This document shows positions 37,101 through 45,205 of a stretch of DNA of 64,000 bases, piece after piece. Source of the DNA: Rufibacter hautae (GTDB lineage: Bacteria > Bacteroidota > Bacteroidia > Cytophagales > Hymenobacteraceae); contig NZ_VKKY01000002.1 of assembly GCF_008271695.1 (NCBI RefSeq), positions 992,001 through 1,056,000 of the forward strand, in the 5' to 3' direction. How positions within the stretch are numbered: position 1 is the stretch's first letter; every line of letters begins with the position of its first letter. The notes under the pieces are model-generated. The model did not search any database and was not told the origin of the DNA. It saw only the letters and a program-made list of their open reading frames with translations. The translations under genes were made by a program, and so were the position numbers.

Positions 37101-37570
37101 CCTGTAACGGGAATGTCTTTTTGCTGCCCAACAGAGGTTGCCACCTCACCCTTGGGGGAGGTTTTGGCAGCAGGCACCTCGGTTGGAACAGCTTCTGCAT
37201 CACCAGACTTAAAGCTGGTTTTATTTTTTTTTGGGGAAATGGCATAAAATCCCTCTCTTACTTTTCTATAGGTAAGCCCGGTTTTAGAAAGTACCTCGTC
37301 CAAGGCTTCTTCTACCGTTTTGTGGTTGGCTGAGGGAAGTGTTGTTTTCCCTGCCACTAATTTGCTCTGGTAGAAAAAAGATACCCGGTAGGTTTTTTCC
37401 AGCTGTTTTAAGCTCGTTTCTAGTTTTTGGGGCTGAGAACCCCGATCTCCTTTAGAAGGACCCCACCGGACGGCAGGTCTGGAGGAAAATTGGGGCGCCT
37501 CCTGCGCGAACGCCAGAGGGTTGGTACTTGCCCAGACAAAAAGCAGCGGTAAAAAGTAGATTTTCTGCAT
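34145..37570 (-). CDS. SusC/RagA-family TonB-dependent transporter with N-terminal STN signalling domain
   Basis: The 1141-aa outer membrane receptor has a signal peptide (cut near AFA-22), an STN domain at about residues 50-112 (SLKQLEKTYRVSFFYQ, TVEEALDEVLSKTGLTY), a carboxypeptidase-regulatory-like domain at about 155-225 (VTGRVLDAKGGPLPGVSIS), the TonB-box-like NEVVVLGYS at about 231-239, a plug domain (about 245-370, with VIDGVPI and GARAANGVIIVTTKRG) and a long barrel. An STN domain lets a receptor pass a signal to a FecR anti-sigma factor. The FecR and ECF sigma genes just upstream supply the partners, so transport and self-induction are probably coupled. Confidence 0.95.
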   Translation of the reverse strand: MQKIYFLPLLFVWASTNPLAFAQEAPQFSSRPAVRWGPSKGDRGSQPQKLETSLKQLEKTYRVSFFYQSKLVAGKTTLPSANHKTVEEALDEVLSKTGLTYRKVREGFYAISPKKNKTSFKSGDAEAVPTEVPAAKTSPKGEVATSVGQQKDIPVTGRVLDAKGGPLPGVSISINGTTRGTMTEGDGSFRLSVPEGATLTFSYLGFQKTEVALNGRTTLDVQLTPDQTNLNEVVVLGYSTVEKKDLTGSIATIKAEDLQISGIQSFDQLLTGRATGVMVMQNSGAPGSGATINIRGAQTLTGDNEPLYVIDGVPILKVQQFGENSAASFTPRENPLLALNPNDIASIDILKDASAAGIYGARAANGVIIVTTKRGKFGQKPTLNFNYTHSFQRVANTYDMLNATEFASYLTQLNGPQKPGPGNTNWMDELLEENASIKEANISIRGGSDNAAYALSVSSADQDGLVKKSGLKRYSIRLTVDNKVNERLSFGATANYSHSKTFNAGIDRISNVISFRPDFPIYNENGDYYTGNTPGLNLINPVMQNTRKNEGIARNILANGFMEVKLVEGLKFRTSVNVGELASAQNNFMPKRLRMPLGQAQLFQNDFTSTSLTFDNTLNYLRTFKEIHSVNAVVGASWFNSIDEVTGREYLDFPDDEVLTNPGSANKAMPVSNTKVEGGLNSYFGRVDYGLRDRYLLTLTARYDGSSKFGPGNKWGFFPSVAVGWKVHNEPFMADFPVVNNLKLRASVGKTGNANFAGFLYETFFGAGFRYNGENGLAPLGVPNRNIQWETTKQVDVALEFGLFQDRIFGEIGFFSKKTNGLLTYAPIPGQLGFGQQIQNRADLQNLGYEVQIGGDIIRTPKVRWSSTFNYSRIKNEVTSLNGGYIFSGGGNGNIREGEPLGFIMGYVVEGIFQTADEITALNTQAQAGGGAFYQVEKTSPGDYKYKDISGPNGVPDGRITSDDRTIIGYIQPDYYGGWYNNINYKGFDFSFLFTYAAGNSKEWLTGETFHSGSSNVLRDQVYDAWTPENPDAEFPRVILDDPNDNRRTSTANVLKADYLKLKNVQLAYTFPEKMFSKAYITRAQVFVAASNIFSITNYPGLDAEAVTSERPVGNSTIDNGRDLEGYPFSRVISFGINIGF

Positions 37571-37656
37571 AGCTTAAAACTCAAAGGGTTGAGAAAGTAT
37601 AGGCAATAGAAATCCAGGTGCGCTTTTGGCGCACTAATCAAAAGGGGATTTTTTTA

Positions 37657-38640
37657 TTATTTTTTAGAAAAAAGTAAGCGTTTGTTCTCCTGCTTGATGT
37701 CCACTCCCAACGTTTCACCTAAAGCCGCTAGCAACACCTGCACATTGTCATTCGGCACCAACCCGGTCACCAACGTGGTTAAGATTTCTTCATCCTGCAC
37801 TACTACCTCGTACCCGTAGGTTTCCTGAAGCATCGCCACAATGTCACTAACAGGTGTGTTCTCAAATACCATCTGGGGTGCCTGCCAGGAGGTGTATTTC
37901 TCAGGTTTAACCGCCTGTTTGCTAATCTTTCGGGTGGCCGTGTTTACCTCAATTAAGTCCCCAGGTTTTAATAACAGGCTTTGAAGCTTGTTTTCTGACG
38001 TGCTTTCCACCTGCAATCGGATGCTTCCTTCCCGCAACACCACTTGGGTGCCGCTTTGCCGTTTCTTCACGTTGAACTCAGTGCCCAGCACTTCCACCGT
38101 TACCCCATCAGAGGTATGAACCAGAAACTTCTGATGGCTTTTCGTGTGCTGCACAGAGAAGAAGGCCTCCCCGGTCAACCAAACTTCCCTTTCTGTATCT
38201 GAGGACCATTCCTTCGCGGAGCGCATGGAGGATTTTCCGTTCAGCACTACTTTGGAGCCATCCGGGAGCATGATGATGTGGCGCTCGCCGTAGGCAGTTT
38301 CATATACTTTGTCTTTTTTGATAGAGTACTGGTATATTCCTAAAACACTAGCTGTAAGAAGTAAGAAAACAGCCGCCACTTTTAGCCATAGTGATTTAGG
38401 AGAAGGATTAGTCACAGGTTTGAAAGGCAAACTTTTCATTCCTTCATCGGAAACCTTTTGATGGATTCCAGCCAGCAGTTTGTTTTCGAGGCTTACCTGC
38501 TCCTCTTCTGAGTAGCTATCCAGAATGTCTCCATTCATATCGAAAGATGCGTACCAACGCTCCACTTCTAACTTTTCCTCAGGGGTGCAGTTATTGGCCA
38601 GGTACTTGTCTATTAAATGGGGAGAGATTCTATTGCTCAT
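37657..38640 (-). CDS. FecR-family anti-sigma factor
   Basis: The 327-aa single-span protein has a cytoplasmic N-terminal region (about 1-82) that should hold the sigma factor, a transmembrane segment at about 85-105 (LKVAAVFLLLTASVLGIY), a periplasmic FecR domain (about 112-220, with YGERHIIMLPDGSKVVLN and VTVEVLGTEFNV), and a C-terminal DUF4974/STN-like domain (about 250-327). This is the standard Bacteroidota form. It lies between the sigma gene and the SusC gene, all on the same strand. Confidence 0.95.
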   Translation of the reverse strand: MSNRISPHLIDKYLANNCTPEEKLEVERWYASFDMNGDILDSYSEEEQVSLENKLLAGIHQKVSDEGMKSLPFKPVTNPSPKSLWLKVAAVFLLLTASVLGIYQYSIKKDKVYETAYGERHIIMLPDGSKVVLNGKSSMRSAKEWSSDTEREVWLTGEAFFSVQHTKSHQKFLVHTSDGVTVEVLGTEFNVKKRQSGTQVVLREGSIRLQVESTSENKLQSLLLKPGDLIEVNTATRKISKQAVKPEKYTSWQAPQMVFENTPVSDIVAMLQETYGYEVVVQDEEILTTLVTGLVPNDNVQVLLAALGETLGVDIKQENKRLLFSKK

Positions 38641-38847
38641 TCTGGCTTCCCAGCTTTTGTATAAATGACTGGTATACTTCTATGACACCTGCGCGCATCC
38701 CAAACCGCCACCTGGTCTAAAAAATAATTTTTTTAATTCAGACGGCCCTTTCAACGAAGTAGTAGTTAAAAATACTTTTGATGACAAAAGCCTAACTTAG
38801 AACTTGCTTGCAGTACAGATTTCTAGGAAGGGAAAGGAAGATAAATA

Positions 38848-38886
38848 CCTGTTTAAGGGCTAATTTTCAGGAAAGTGGCTAAAAGG
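38848..38886. repeat. Degenerate hairpin (family copy h) between sigma and fecR genes
   Basis: CCTGTTTAAGGGCTAATTTT followed by CAGGAAAGTGGCTAAAAGG has the family core (TTTAagGgCtaaTTTTcagGAAAgtgGcTAAA). The gap around it (38641-38922) holds no gene. Confidence 0.5.
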
Positions 38887-38922
38887 CGCTCCTGGACATT
38901 TACCATTAAATGCCACAGAGTT

Positions 38923-39519
38923 TCACCCTATAGTCTGGAAAAAAAGAACCAAGGCGAAATAGTCTTGTAGGTGCAGCCGCAAATAGGAGATGGCTTTTTT
39001 TAGTTGTTTCTCTACCGTGGAGACTGGCCTTTGAAGGTGCTGCGCCACTTCCGATACGGATAGGTGTTGCTCTCGGTTCAAAAGATAAACCTCTCTGTTC
39101 CGATCCGGCATTTGCTCTACATGGAATTGAAGGGCGTGCGCCAGTTCATTGTATTCAACGGACAGCTCCACATGGTGATAGGCTTCTTCTTTGGTAGAAG
39201 CAGCTTGGTGAACATGCTTTTGTTCAGTGGCTTTTTGACGAAGGCAATTAAGAACCTTGTTTCTAACCGCTGAATGCAAATAACCTATTAGAGATTGGTT
39301 AATTTCCAACTGATGCCGTGAACCGTACAAATAGACAAATAGGTCCTGCACTAGTTCTTCACAGGCTTCTTTGTCCTGCAGGCGTTTGTACGCGGCGTTG
39401 TACAGTTGTTTCCAGTGCTTGCGGTAAAGGGTGTTAAACGCTTCTATGTCATCCTGCCGGACCAACTCCCAAAGCTGCTCATCTGGCAAAGAAGACATAT
39501 AAAGCACACGTGCTGACAT
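38923..39519 (-). CDS. ECF-type RNA polymerase sigma factor (Bacteroidota family)
   Basis: The 198-aa protein has region 2 at about residues 25-95 (FNTLYRKHWKQLYNAAYKR, ACEELVQDLFVYLY) and region 4 at about 125-185 (MPDRNREVYLLNREQHLS, then VSEVAQHLQRPVSTVEKQLK). It should direct transcription of the fecR-susC-susD unit once released by FecR. A second ATG at 39498 (MSSLPDEQLW) would remove seven residues and is equally possible. On the minus strand TAAATTTC lies just upstream as a weak -7-like match. Confidence 0.93.
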   Translation of the reverse strand: MSARVLYMSSLPDEQLWELVRQDDIEAFNTLYRKHWKQLYNAAYKRLQDKEACEELVQDLFVYLYGSRHQLEINQSLIGYLHSAVRNKVLNCLRQKATEQKHVHQAASTKEEAYHHVELSVEYNELAHALQFHVEQMPDRNREVYLLNREQHLSVSEVAQHLQRPVSTVEKQLKKAISYLRLHLQDYFALVLFFQTIG

Positions 39520-39877
39520 GGTTACCGTAGAAATTTATAATCTAATATGATCTTTTATCTTATGTAAATCAAATAATTATTAAAATTTAAAAAAGGGCTT
39601 ATTAATTTTTCATCTCTACTAGTATTGTTTTGTTAAAATTGTAAATGATTGTTTTACATGTTCAGCATATGAGGATTTCAGCTGTTGAATAAATAGAAAT
39701 CATCCACCTGCAAAGTTGCTGATTCACAAGCTAGTTAGGTAGGGTGTAGTGGTTTAAGGGTAATCATCGCTTCACGTAAGTTGGCTTGTACCTCATAAAA
39801 AAACCTCCTCGTTTAAGGCTGCTTTTATAGAAGTAGCCTTAAACGAGGAGGTTAATTATCCCTTATTTACTTAATCC
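39520..39877. other. Gene-free region upstream of the sigma gene
   Basis: This AT-rich gap of about 358 bp lies between the start of the sigma gene and the end of the crotonase gene. It contains a strong terminator at 39802-39853. No reading frame with coding character was found in the rest. Confidence 0.6.
39802..39853 (-). terminator. Terminator of the paa cluster's last gene (hairpin family copy r)
   Basis: A perfect 19-bp stem (39802-39820 with 39835-39853) encloses GCTTTTATAGAAGT. On the minus strand it is followed by TTTTTTTATGAGG, a clear T run, as expected after the crotonase gene ending at 39878. The GTTTAAGGCT/AGCCTTAAAC arms link it to the dispersed family. Confidence 0.85.
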
Positions 39878-40642
39878 TTACTTCAACTTAAAATCCTGAA
39901 TGAAATTTCTGGTGAAGTCAGATAATACAAGGGTGCCGCTAATGCCTGCCCTGTCCACTAAAAGTTTATTCCAGTGCTCTGTTCCTTGCCAGAATACTTG
40001 TTTAAGAGCAGCTAAAGCATCTGGGCTGTAAGTAGCAAGTTTAGCCGCAAAAGCCTGAACTGCCGCATCCATTGCCTCCGTAGTTTCGAACACTTGGGCG
40101 TATAATCCTTTCTCTTGGGCCCAAGCCGCGGACCTGAACTCAGTGGCATCCAGCGCCAGTTGCGAAAACGCAGACAGACCTATTTTCCGCTCTACGGCCG
40201 GACCTACTACAAAGGGCCCGATGCCCAAAGCAATTTCACTTAGCTTCACCGAGGCTTGCTGCGTGGCAAAACAGTAATCGGTGGCGGCGGCTACCCCCAC
40301 GCCGCCCCCAATGGCTTTGCCCTGTACCCGTCCAATGATGATTTTACCACAGGTCCGGCACGCGTTGATAACCTTGGCAAACCCCGAGAAGAATTCCATG
40401 CCCTGTACTTTGTTTTGGATGGAAATCAACTCATCAAAGCTGGCGCCGGCGCAGAAAGTCCGTTCCCCCTCGCTCCTGAGCACGATCACTTTTACCCGCT
40501 CCTCTTTTCCAGCCTGCAGGATGGTCTGTGCCAGCTCGTTCAACAGCGCCCCAGGCAAAGAATTGTGCGAAGGGTGGAAAAAGGAGATGACGGCAATGCC
40601 AGCCTCGTCAAGGGTGATGTCAACTTTACCTGTAAGGGTCAT
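39878..40642 (-). CDS. Crotonase-family enoyl-CoA hydratase, methylglutaconyl/LiuC-like
   Basis: I start at the ATG at 40642 (MTLTGKVDITL), giving 254 aa; the longer frame would include a repeat-bearing leader. The oxyanion-hole segment is FCAGASFDEL, near residue 63. In the usual active site one glutamate is in GGGCEL-type sequence and one in PEI(T)LG; here the first is replaced (AIGGGVGVAAA) and the second is kept (SEIALGIGPFVVGPAV). That pattern is seen in methylglutaconyl-CoA hydratase-like members. It may serve as the PaaF hydratase or act on another acyl-CoA. Confidence 0.82.
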   Translation of the reverse strand: MTLTGKVDITLDEAGIAVISFFHPSHNSLPGALLNELAQTILQAGKEERVKVIVLRSEGERTFCAGASFDELISIQNKVQGMEFFSGFAKVINACRTCGKIIIGRVQGKAIGGGVGVAAATDYCFATQQASVKLSEIALGIGPFVVGPAVERKIGLSAFSQLALDATEFRSAAWAQEKGLYAQVFETTEAMDAAVQAFAAKLATYSPDALAALKQVFWQGTEHWNKLLVDRAGISGTLVLSDFTRNFIQDFKLK

Positions 40643-40790
40643 ATGATTTGTTTCTGTTTGTTGGTTGTTTTTGTAAATAGAGCCTTGAAGCTTTAAATCA
40701 AGTTTTAAAAGAGATAATTGGCCTGTTTGCTGAATTCTTTTGGGTAGGAAATACAACAGTGAGCTTATGCTCCACTTGTGAAAAGAACTC

Positions 40791-40811
40791 ACGCAAGTTG
40801 CAAACTTGCGT
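40791..40811. repeat. Perfect palindrome ACGCAAGTT-GCA-AACTTGCGT
   Basis: Nine-base arms (40791-40799 and 40803-40811) pair without mismatch around GCA. It may be a regulator-binding site or a short dispersed repeat; no second copy was seen in the window. Confidence 0.7.
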
Positions 40812-40855
40812 CAATGAGGCTCCAAGTTGAAAATTTGAAGCAGGGTTGGTAGCCA

Positions 40856-40895
40856 TTGTTTTGAGGCTGATTTCTAAAAATCAGCCCCAAAACAA
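40856..40895. repeat. Dispersed hairpin family copy i
   Basis: TTGTTTTGAGGCTGATTT (40856-40873) pairs with AAATCAGCCCCAAAACAA (40878-40895) with one mismatch and loop CTAA. It follows paaZ on the minus strand and could attenuate transcription into the crotonase gene. Confidence 0.75.
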
Positions 40896-40956
40896 CGGGC
40901 CTAAAAGATTATAATTTGGTCACACTCAAAAGTCCTCATCTGAAAATCAAGACACC

Positions 40957-40997
40957 TTCAAATTTCCAAATCCTCAAATCTCCAAATCTCCAAATCT
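40957..40997. repeat. Short tandem repeat of CTCCAAAT units
   Basis: Imperfect units of about nine bases (TTCAAATTTCCAAATCCTCAA, then ATCTCCAAATCTCCAAATCT) run up to the paaZ stop codon region. The pattern is simple-sequence-like and non-coding. Confidence 0.6.
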
Positions 40998-40998
40998 A

Positions 40999-43050
40999 CT
41001 ACTCCTGATTCATCTTTCTAACCATGGTCATGATGGTAGCGATGGCCACGGTTTCGCCAATTTCATCGGTGACATCCACGAGCCATTTCACGATGCCTTT
41101 GGCTACATCTTCCTCGCTGCGTTTTTCCTGGGCCACTTTTTCTTTCACGGTCAGTTTCACCCCGATGGTCATGCCTGGGTAAACAGGTTTGGTGAAGCGG
41201 CAGCTTTCTAGGCCGTAGTTCAGCAGTACAGGGCCTTTTTTGGGGTCCACGAACATACCGGCTGCTTTGGAGAGGATGTAGTAGCCGTGAGCCACACGGC
41301 CAGTGAACAGGGTGCCTTCCAAAGAAGTGGCGTCCACGTGGGCGTAGAAATGGTCACCAGAAACGTTGGCGAAGTTGGTGATATCGGATTCGGTGACGGT
41401 GTGGCGGTGGGTGACCCAAGTCTCGGAGATCTCCAATTCCTCAAAATGCTTCCGAAACGGGTGCACGTCTTTCTCTATCTGCTTCGCGCCTTGTTGGTAC
41501 ACGCCGGTAATAGCAGTGATCATGGAGGGTGAACCTTGGATGGCCGTGCGTTGCATGAAGTGCTTCACGCCGCGTACGCCGCCCATCTCCTCGCCTCCGC
41601 CGGCGCGGCCCGGACCACCGTGCGTGAGCATAGGCATGGGTGAGCCGTGGCCGGTGCTTTCCTTCGCGCAGGCATTGTCCAGGACCAGAATACGTCCGTG
41701 GTGGGTAGCAGCGCCTATGGCAAACTGTTGGGCGATTTCTGGATCTGCGGTGGCAATGGAAGACACCAGCGAGCCTTTACCCATTTTAGTCAGTTCAATG
41801 GCCTCGTTCAGGTGTTTGTAGGGCATGATGGTGGCAACCGGCCCGAATGCCTCCACCTCATGGGTATCGGTGTACCGGAAAGGCTCCGGATTCAGCATCA
41901 CGATGGGTGAGATAAAGGCACCTTTCTCCTGGTCTGCTCCTACCAAATTTACTTTGTCCAAGTCGCCGTACACAATGGGTGTCTGCTTGGCCAGTTCTTT
42001 CACCTGCTCGCGCAATTTCTTCAATTGTTCTCTGCCCACCAGCGCCCCCATACGCACACCCTCCGCCTGCGGATCCCCGATGGCAGTTTTGGAAAGCTCT
42101 TTGCCCAGGGCAATCTGCACGTCTTCTACTAACTTCTCAGGCACAATGGCGCGGCGGATGGCGGTACATTTTTGCCCAGCCTTGGCCGTAATCTCCTTCC
42201 GGATTTCCTTGATAAATAAATCAAACTCAAATGTGCCAGGTACCGCGTCTTCCCCCAGCACAGAGCTGTTCAAGGAGTCTGCTTCCATGGTAAACGGAAC
42301 GGCTTCCTGGATAAGTCGCGGGTGCGCCTTCAGCAAACGCCCGGTATGTGCCGATCCCGTGAAGGTCACCACATCCTGGTAGGTTACATGGTCCAGAATG
42401 CCTTCGCCGGTGCCGGTCACCAGTTGCAGTGCTCCTTCGGGTAATATGTTGGAGGCGATGATTTCCCGCACCACGGCCTCGGTGAGGAAAGCGGTGATGG
42501 GCGCCGGTTTCACAATGGCCGGCATGCCTGCCAGCAGGTTCACGGCTATTTTCTCCAGCATGCCCCAAACCGGAAAATTGTACGCGTTGATGTGCACGGC
42601 CACGCCTTCTTTCGGCACCAGGATGTGGTGCCCCATGAACGTGCCACCCTTTGACAGCCCCACCGGTTCATCCTCCACAAAGTAAGGTTTGTCGGGGAAT
42701 TGCTTACGCAGGGAAGCATAGGCAAACAGGTTCCCGATGCCGCCTTCAATGTCCACCCAGCTATCGGCGCGGGTGGCCCCGGTGCGGTAGCTCAGCTTAT
42801 AGAAATCTTCTTTTCTGGCTTGCAGGTGCAGCGCCAGGGCCTTAAGCATGCGGCCTCGTTCCTGGAACGTCATTTTCCGGAGGGCTTTGTTTCCCTTGGC
42901 TCGGGCAAACTCCATCATGGCGTTGAAATCCAGCCCGCCGCTGTACGCGAGACAGATCAGATCACCCGTGACGGCATCCACAATCTCGCTTTCCTTTCCG
43001 GATCCGGGCGTCCACTGGCCCATGGCGTAATTCTGCAATACTGCGGTCAT
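40999..43050 (-). CDS. paaZ: Oxepin-CoA hydrolase / 3-oxo-5,6-dehydrosuberyl-CoA semialdehyde dehydrogenase
   Basis: PaaZ opens the oxepin ring of the phenylacetate intermediate and oxidises the resulting aldehyde. The 683-aa protein is the full bifunctional form. The N-terminal aldehyde dehydrogenase (about 1-520) has the catalytic Cys in AGQKCTAIRRAIVP and Glu in FTMEADSLNSS. The C-terminal MaoC-like hydratase (about 540-683) has ITNFANVSGDHFYAHVD and FTGRVAHGYYILS, with the catalytic Asp and His. Both halves look intact, so no separate PaaN-type enzyme is needed. Confidence 0.95.
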   Translation of the reverse strand: MTAVLQNYAMGQWTPGSGKESEIVDAVTGDLICLAYSGGLDFNAMMEFARAKGNKALRKMTFQERGRMLKALALHLQARKEDFYKLSYRTGATRADSWVDIEGGIGNLFAYASLRKQFPDKPYFVEDEPVGLSKGGTFMGHHILVPKEGVAVHINAYNFPVWGMLEKIAVNLLAGMPAIVKPAPITAFLTEAVVREIIASNILPEGALQLVTGTGEGILDHVTYQDVVTFTGSAHTGRLLKAHPRLIQEAVPFTMEADSLNSSVLGEDAVPGTFEFDLFIKEIRKEITAKAGQKCTAIRRAIVPEKLVEDVQIALGKELSKTAIGDPQAEGVRMGALVGREQLKKLREQVKELAKQTPIVYGDLDKVNLVGADQEKGAFISPIVMLNPEPFRYTDTHEVEAFGPVATIMPYKHLNEAIELTKMGKGSLVSSIATADPEIAQQFAIGAATHHGRILVLDNACAKESTGHGSPMPMLTHGGPGRAGGGEEMGGVRGVKHFMQRTAIQGSPSMITAITGVYQQGAKQIEKDVHPFRKHFEELEISETWVTHRHTVTESDITNFANVSGDHFYAHVDATSLEGTLFTGRVAHGYYILSKAAGMFVDPKKGPVLLNYGLESCRFTKPVYPGMTIGVKLTVKEKVAQEKRSEEDVAKGIVKWLVDVTDEIGETVAIATIMTMVRKMNQE

Positions 43051-43156
43051 ATTTTTGGTTGTTAGTTTCTGATGGTTAATTTTTTGATCTGCAAATGGTG
43101 AACTATAGAAAGGCGTTTAAAGCCGATCTTTGGGAAAACGGGCCTAAAACAGATGC

Positions 43157-43753
43157 TTAACCGCTTTTCCGTTCGGTCCAGGTTTGGTAGCCAGTTTCCT
43201 GCACCTTTCGGTCAGTGGGCACTTCGCGGAGGGGTTCGCAGGGCTTCAGGGTGGCGTGGCAATCGGCGGGAAGCTGCATGTAGATTTGGGTGCCTTCGGT
43301 TTTCCAGTGGATCATCTCATCGCTCACCTCTTTCACAATCTTATGCGGATTGCCCACCACCACACTGCGCGGGGGGATCTTTTCATCGGCCCGCACGAAA
43401 CAAAGGGCACCTACAATGCTCTCGTCGCCAATCTCTACCCGGTCCATGACCACTGCGTTCATGCCCACCATCACATTGCGCCCAATAGTAGCCCCGTGGA
43501 TGATAGCGCCGTGGCCAATGTGGGCCATTTCCTTCAACAGCACCGTAGTGCCCGGAAACATATGAATGGTACAGTTCTCCTGCACGTTGCAGTTGTCTTC
43601 AATGATGATCTGACCCCAGTCACCCCTGATAGCGGCTCCCGGTCCCACGTACACGTTTCTCCCGATGACCACATTTCCCGTCACCGTGGCCTGCGGATGC
43701 ACAAAGGCGCTTTCATGCACCACCGGGATATAGCCGTTGAACTCGTAAATCAT
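43157..43753 (-). CDS. paaY: PaaY-like left-handed beta-helix thioesterase (gamma-carbonic anhydrase fold)
   Basis: The 198-aa hexapeptide-repeat protein matches PaaY in length. Repeats such as VTGNVVIGRNVYVGPGAAIRGD and IGHGAIIHGATIGRNVMVGM run from about residue 20 to 130, with histidines (His in GHGAIIHGA and the MFPG segment) that bind metal in this fold. PaaY removes dead-end CoA adducts to protect phenylacetate breakdown. Its start overlaps the paaJ stop by four bases (ATGA), which shows tight co-translation. Confidence 0.9.
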   Translation of the reverse strand: MIYEFNGYIPVVHESAFVHPQATVTGNVVIGRNVYVGPGAAIRGDWGQIIIEDNCNVQENCTIHMFPGTTVLLKEMAHIGHGAIIHGATIGRNVMVGMNAVVMDRVEIGDESIVGALCFVRADEKIPPRSVVVGNPHKIVKEVSDEMIHWKTEGTQIYMQLPADCHATLKPCEPLREVPTDRKVQETGYQTWTERKSG

Positions 43754-44955
43754 ACGCGTTCAATGATGGCGGCGTACCCCTGGCCCACGCCCACGCACAT
43801 GGTCACCAGCGCATACCGCTTGTTTTGTCTTTGCAGTTCCAGAGCAGCCGAGTTCAGGATTCTGGCCCCACTCATGCCCAAGGGGTGTCCTAAGGCAATT
43901 GCCCCACCGTTAGGGTTGATGCGCGGATCACGGTCATCGATGCCCAAGGCCCGGGTACAAGTCAGCACCTGGGAGGCAAAAGCTTCATTAATCTCAATTA
44001 GGTCCATGTCATCCAGGGTGAGGCCGGCTCTCTGAAGGGCCATATGAGTCGCGGGCACCGGCCCCATGCCCATGTACCGGGGCTCTACCCCAGCGGCGCC
44101 CATGGATACGTAGCGCGCCTTGGGCGTGAGGTTGTACTTCTTCAGCCCATCCTCTGAGGCAAACAGGAGCGCAGCCGCCCCATCGTTCAACCCCGAGGCA
44201 TTTCCTGCCGTTACGGTTCCTTCTTTATGGAAGGCGGGCCTAAGCTTGGCCAATACTTCTGAAGTGGTGGTGGGCTTGATAAACTCGTCCTGGACAAACA
44301 TTTTAGGCTCACCTTTCTTCTGCGGAATCTGCACTGGCACAATCTCCTGGGCTAGAATTCCAGCTTCCTGGGCTTTGGTGGCTTTTTGCTGAGACCATAG
44401 CGCAAACGCATCCTGGTCTTCACGGGTGATACCCTCCCGGCGCGCCAGGTTCTCGGCGGTCTCGCCCATACCATCAGTACCGAACACCTCGTGGATTTTA
44501 GGGTTTACAAACCGCCATCCGAAGCTGGAGTCAAACATTTGGGCATCACGACCAAAAGGGGTACTTGTCTTAGAGATAACCCAAGGTCCGCGTGTCATGT
44601 TCTCCAACCCTCCGGCGACAAATAGGTCACCGTCGCCGGCCTGAATGGCGCGCGCGGCAGCTACCGAGGCAGAAAGCCCAGAGGCACACAGCCGGTTCAC
44701 AGTTTCGCCGGGTACAGAGAAGGGCAAGCCTGCTAATAGTAAAGACATGCGGGCAACGTTCCGGTTATCCTCCCCGGCCTGGTTGGCGCAGCCCATGATC
44801 ACATCGGCTATGGCGGCTAGATCTACACTGGGGTTCCGTTTCAACAACTCCTCTATCACAAGGGCGCCCAAATCATCAGGCCGCACCGTGGCCAATGCCC
44901 CTCCAAAATTCCCGATGGGCGTGCGCACGCCGTCAACTAAGTATGCTTGCTTCAT
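43750..44955 (-). CDS. paaJ: 3-oxoadipyl-CoA/3-oxo-5,6-dehydrosuberyl-CoA thiolase
   Basis: The 401-aa thiolase cleaves C2 units from 3-oxoacyl-CoAs made in phenylacetate breakdown. The nucleophilic Cys is in [11 protein letters not shown] near residue 90, the His in [17 protein letters not shown] near 352, and the second Cys in TMCVGVGQG near 386; the CxGVGQG form fits the PaaJ/PcaF group. The frame continues directly into paaY by a four-base overlap, while 250 bp with a palindromic repeat separate it from paaH upstream. Confidence 0.94.
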   Translation of the reverse strand: MKQAYLVDGVRTPIGNFGGALATVRPDDLGALVIEELLKRNPSVDLAAIADVIMGCANQAGEDNRNVARMSLLLAGLPFSVPGETVNRLCASGLSASVAAARAIQAGDGDLFVAGGLENMTRGPWVISKTSTPFGRDAQMFDSSFGWRFVNPKIHEVFGTDGMGETAENLARREGITREDQDAFALWSQQKATKAQEAGILAQEIVPVQIPQKKGEPKMFVQDEFIKPTTTSEVLAKLRPAFHKEGTVTAGNASGLNDGAAALLFASEDGLKKYNLTPKARYVSMGAAGVEPRYMGMGPVPATHMALQRAGLTLDDMDLIEINEAFASQVLTCTRALGIDDRDPRINPNGGAIALGHPLGMSGARILNSAALELQRQNKRYALVTMCVGVGQGYAAIIERV

Positions 44956-45023
44956 GGTGGTTCTGTTGTATGTTAAAACTGAACCTTCAGAGTGGTCAGG
45001 TTCAAAGTTTCTTTTTGTTGGAG

Positions 45024-45063
45024 CTACTGTAGGGGCAATCCCTTGTGGTTGCCCCTACAGTAG
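45024..45063. repeat. Perfect 15-bp inverted repeat CTACTGTAGGGGCAA, inside the paa cluster
   Basis: CTACTGTAGGGGCAA (45024-45038) pairs with TTGCCCCTACAGTAG (45049-45063) around TCCCTTGTGG. A longer relative lies at 49968-50035. It sits between paaH and paaJ, not at the end of the cluster. Confidence 0.85.
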
Positions 45064-45205
45064 TTACGAATAATAATGGCTTCTTCGACCTACCTGGTCA
45101 TGCCCAACCTCCTTCAAAGGAGGACGGAATGCGTGTTGATCTTTGCCTCTGATTACTGTTACCCTACTACTCGTTTAAAGCCTTCTTTTATAACAACGTG
45201 TCTCC

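Larger units (their letters stand above)
40643..40998. other. Repeat-filled gap between paaZ and the crotonase gene
   Basis: This gap of 356 bp splits the paa cluster and is packed with repeats: a perfect 9-bp-arm palindrome at 40791-40811, a hairpin-family copy at 40856-40895, and a run of CCAAATCT-type units near 40957-40997. No coding sequence was recognised. Confidence 0.65.

Noticed and set aside
40643-40792. 50-residue N-terminal extension of the crotonase gene
   Set aside because: It precedes the conserved N terminus and lies in a repeat-rich leader; the ATG at 40642 gives the standard family length.
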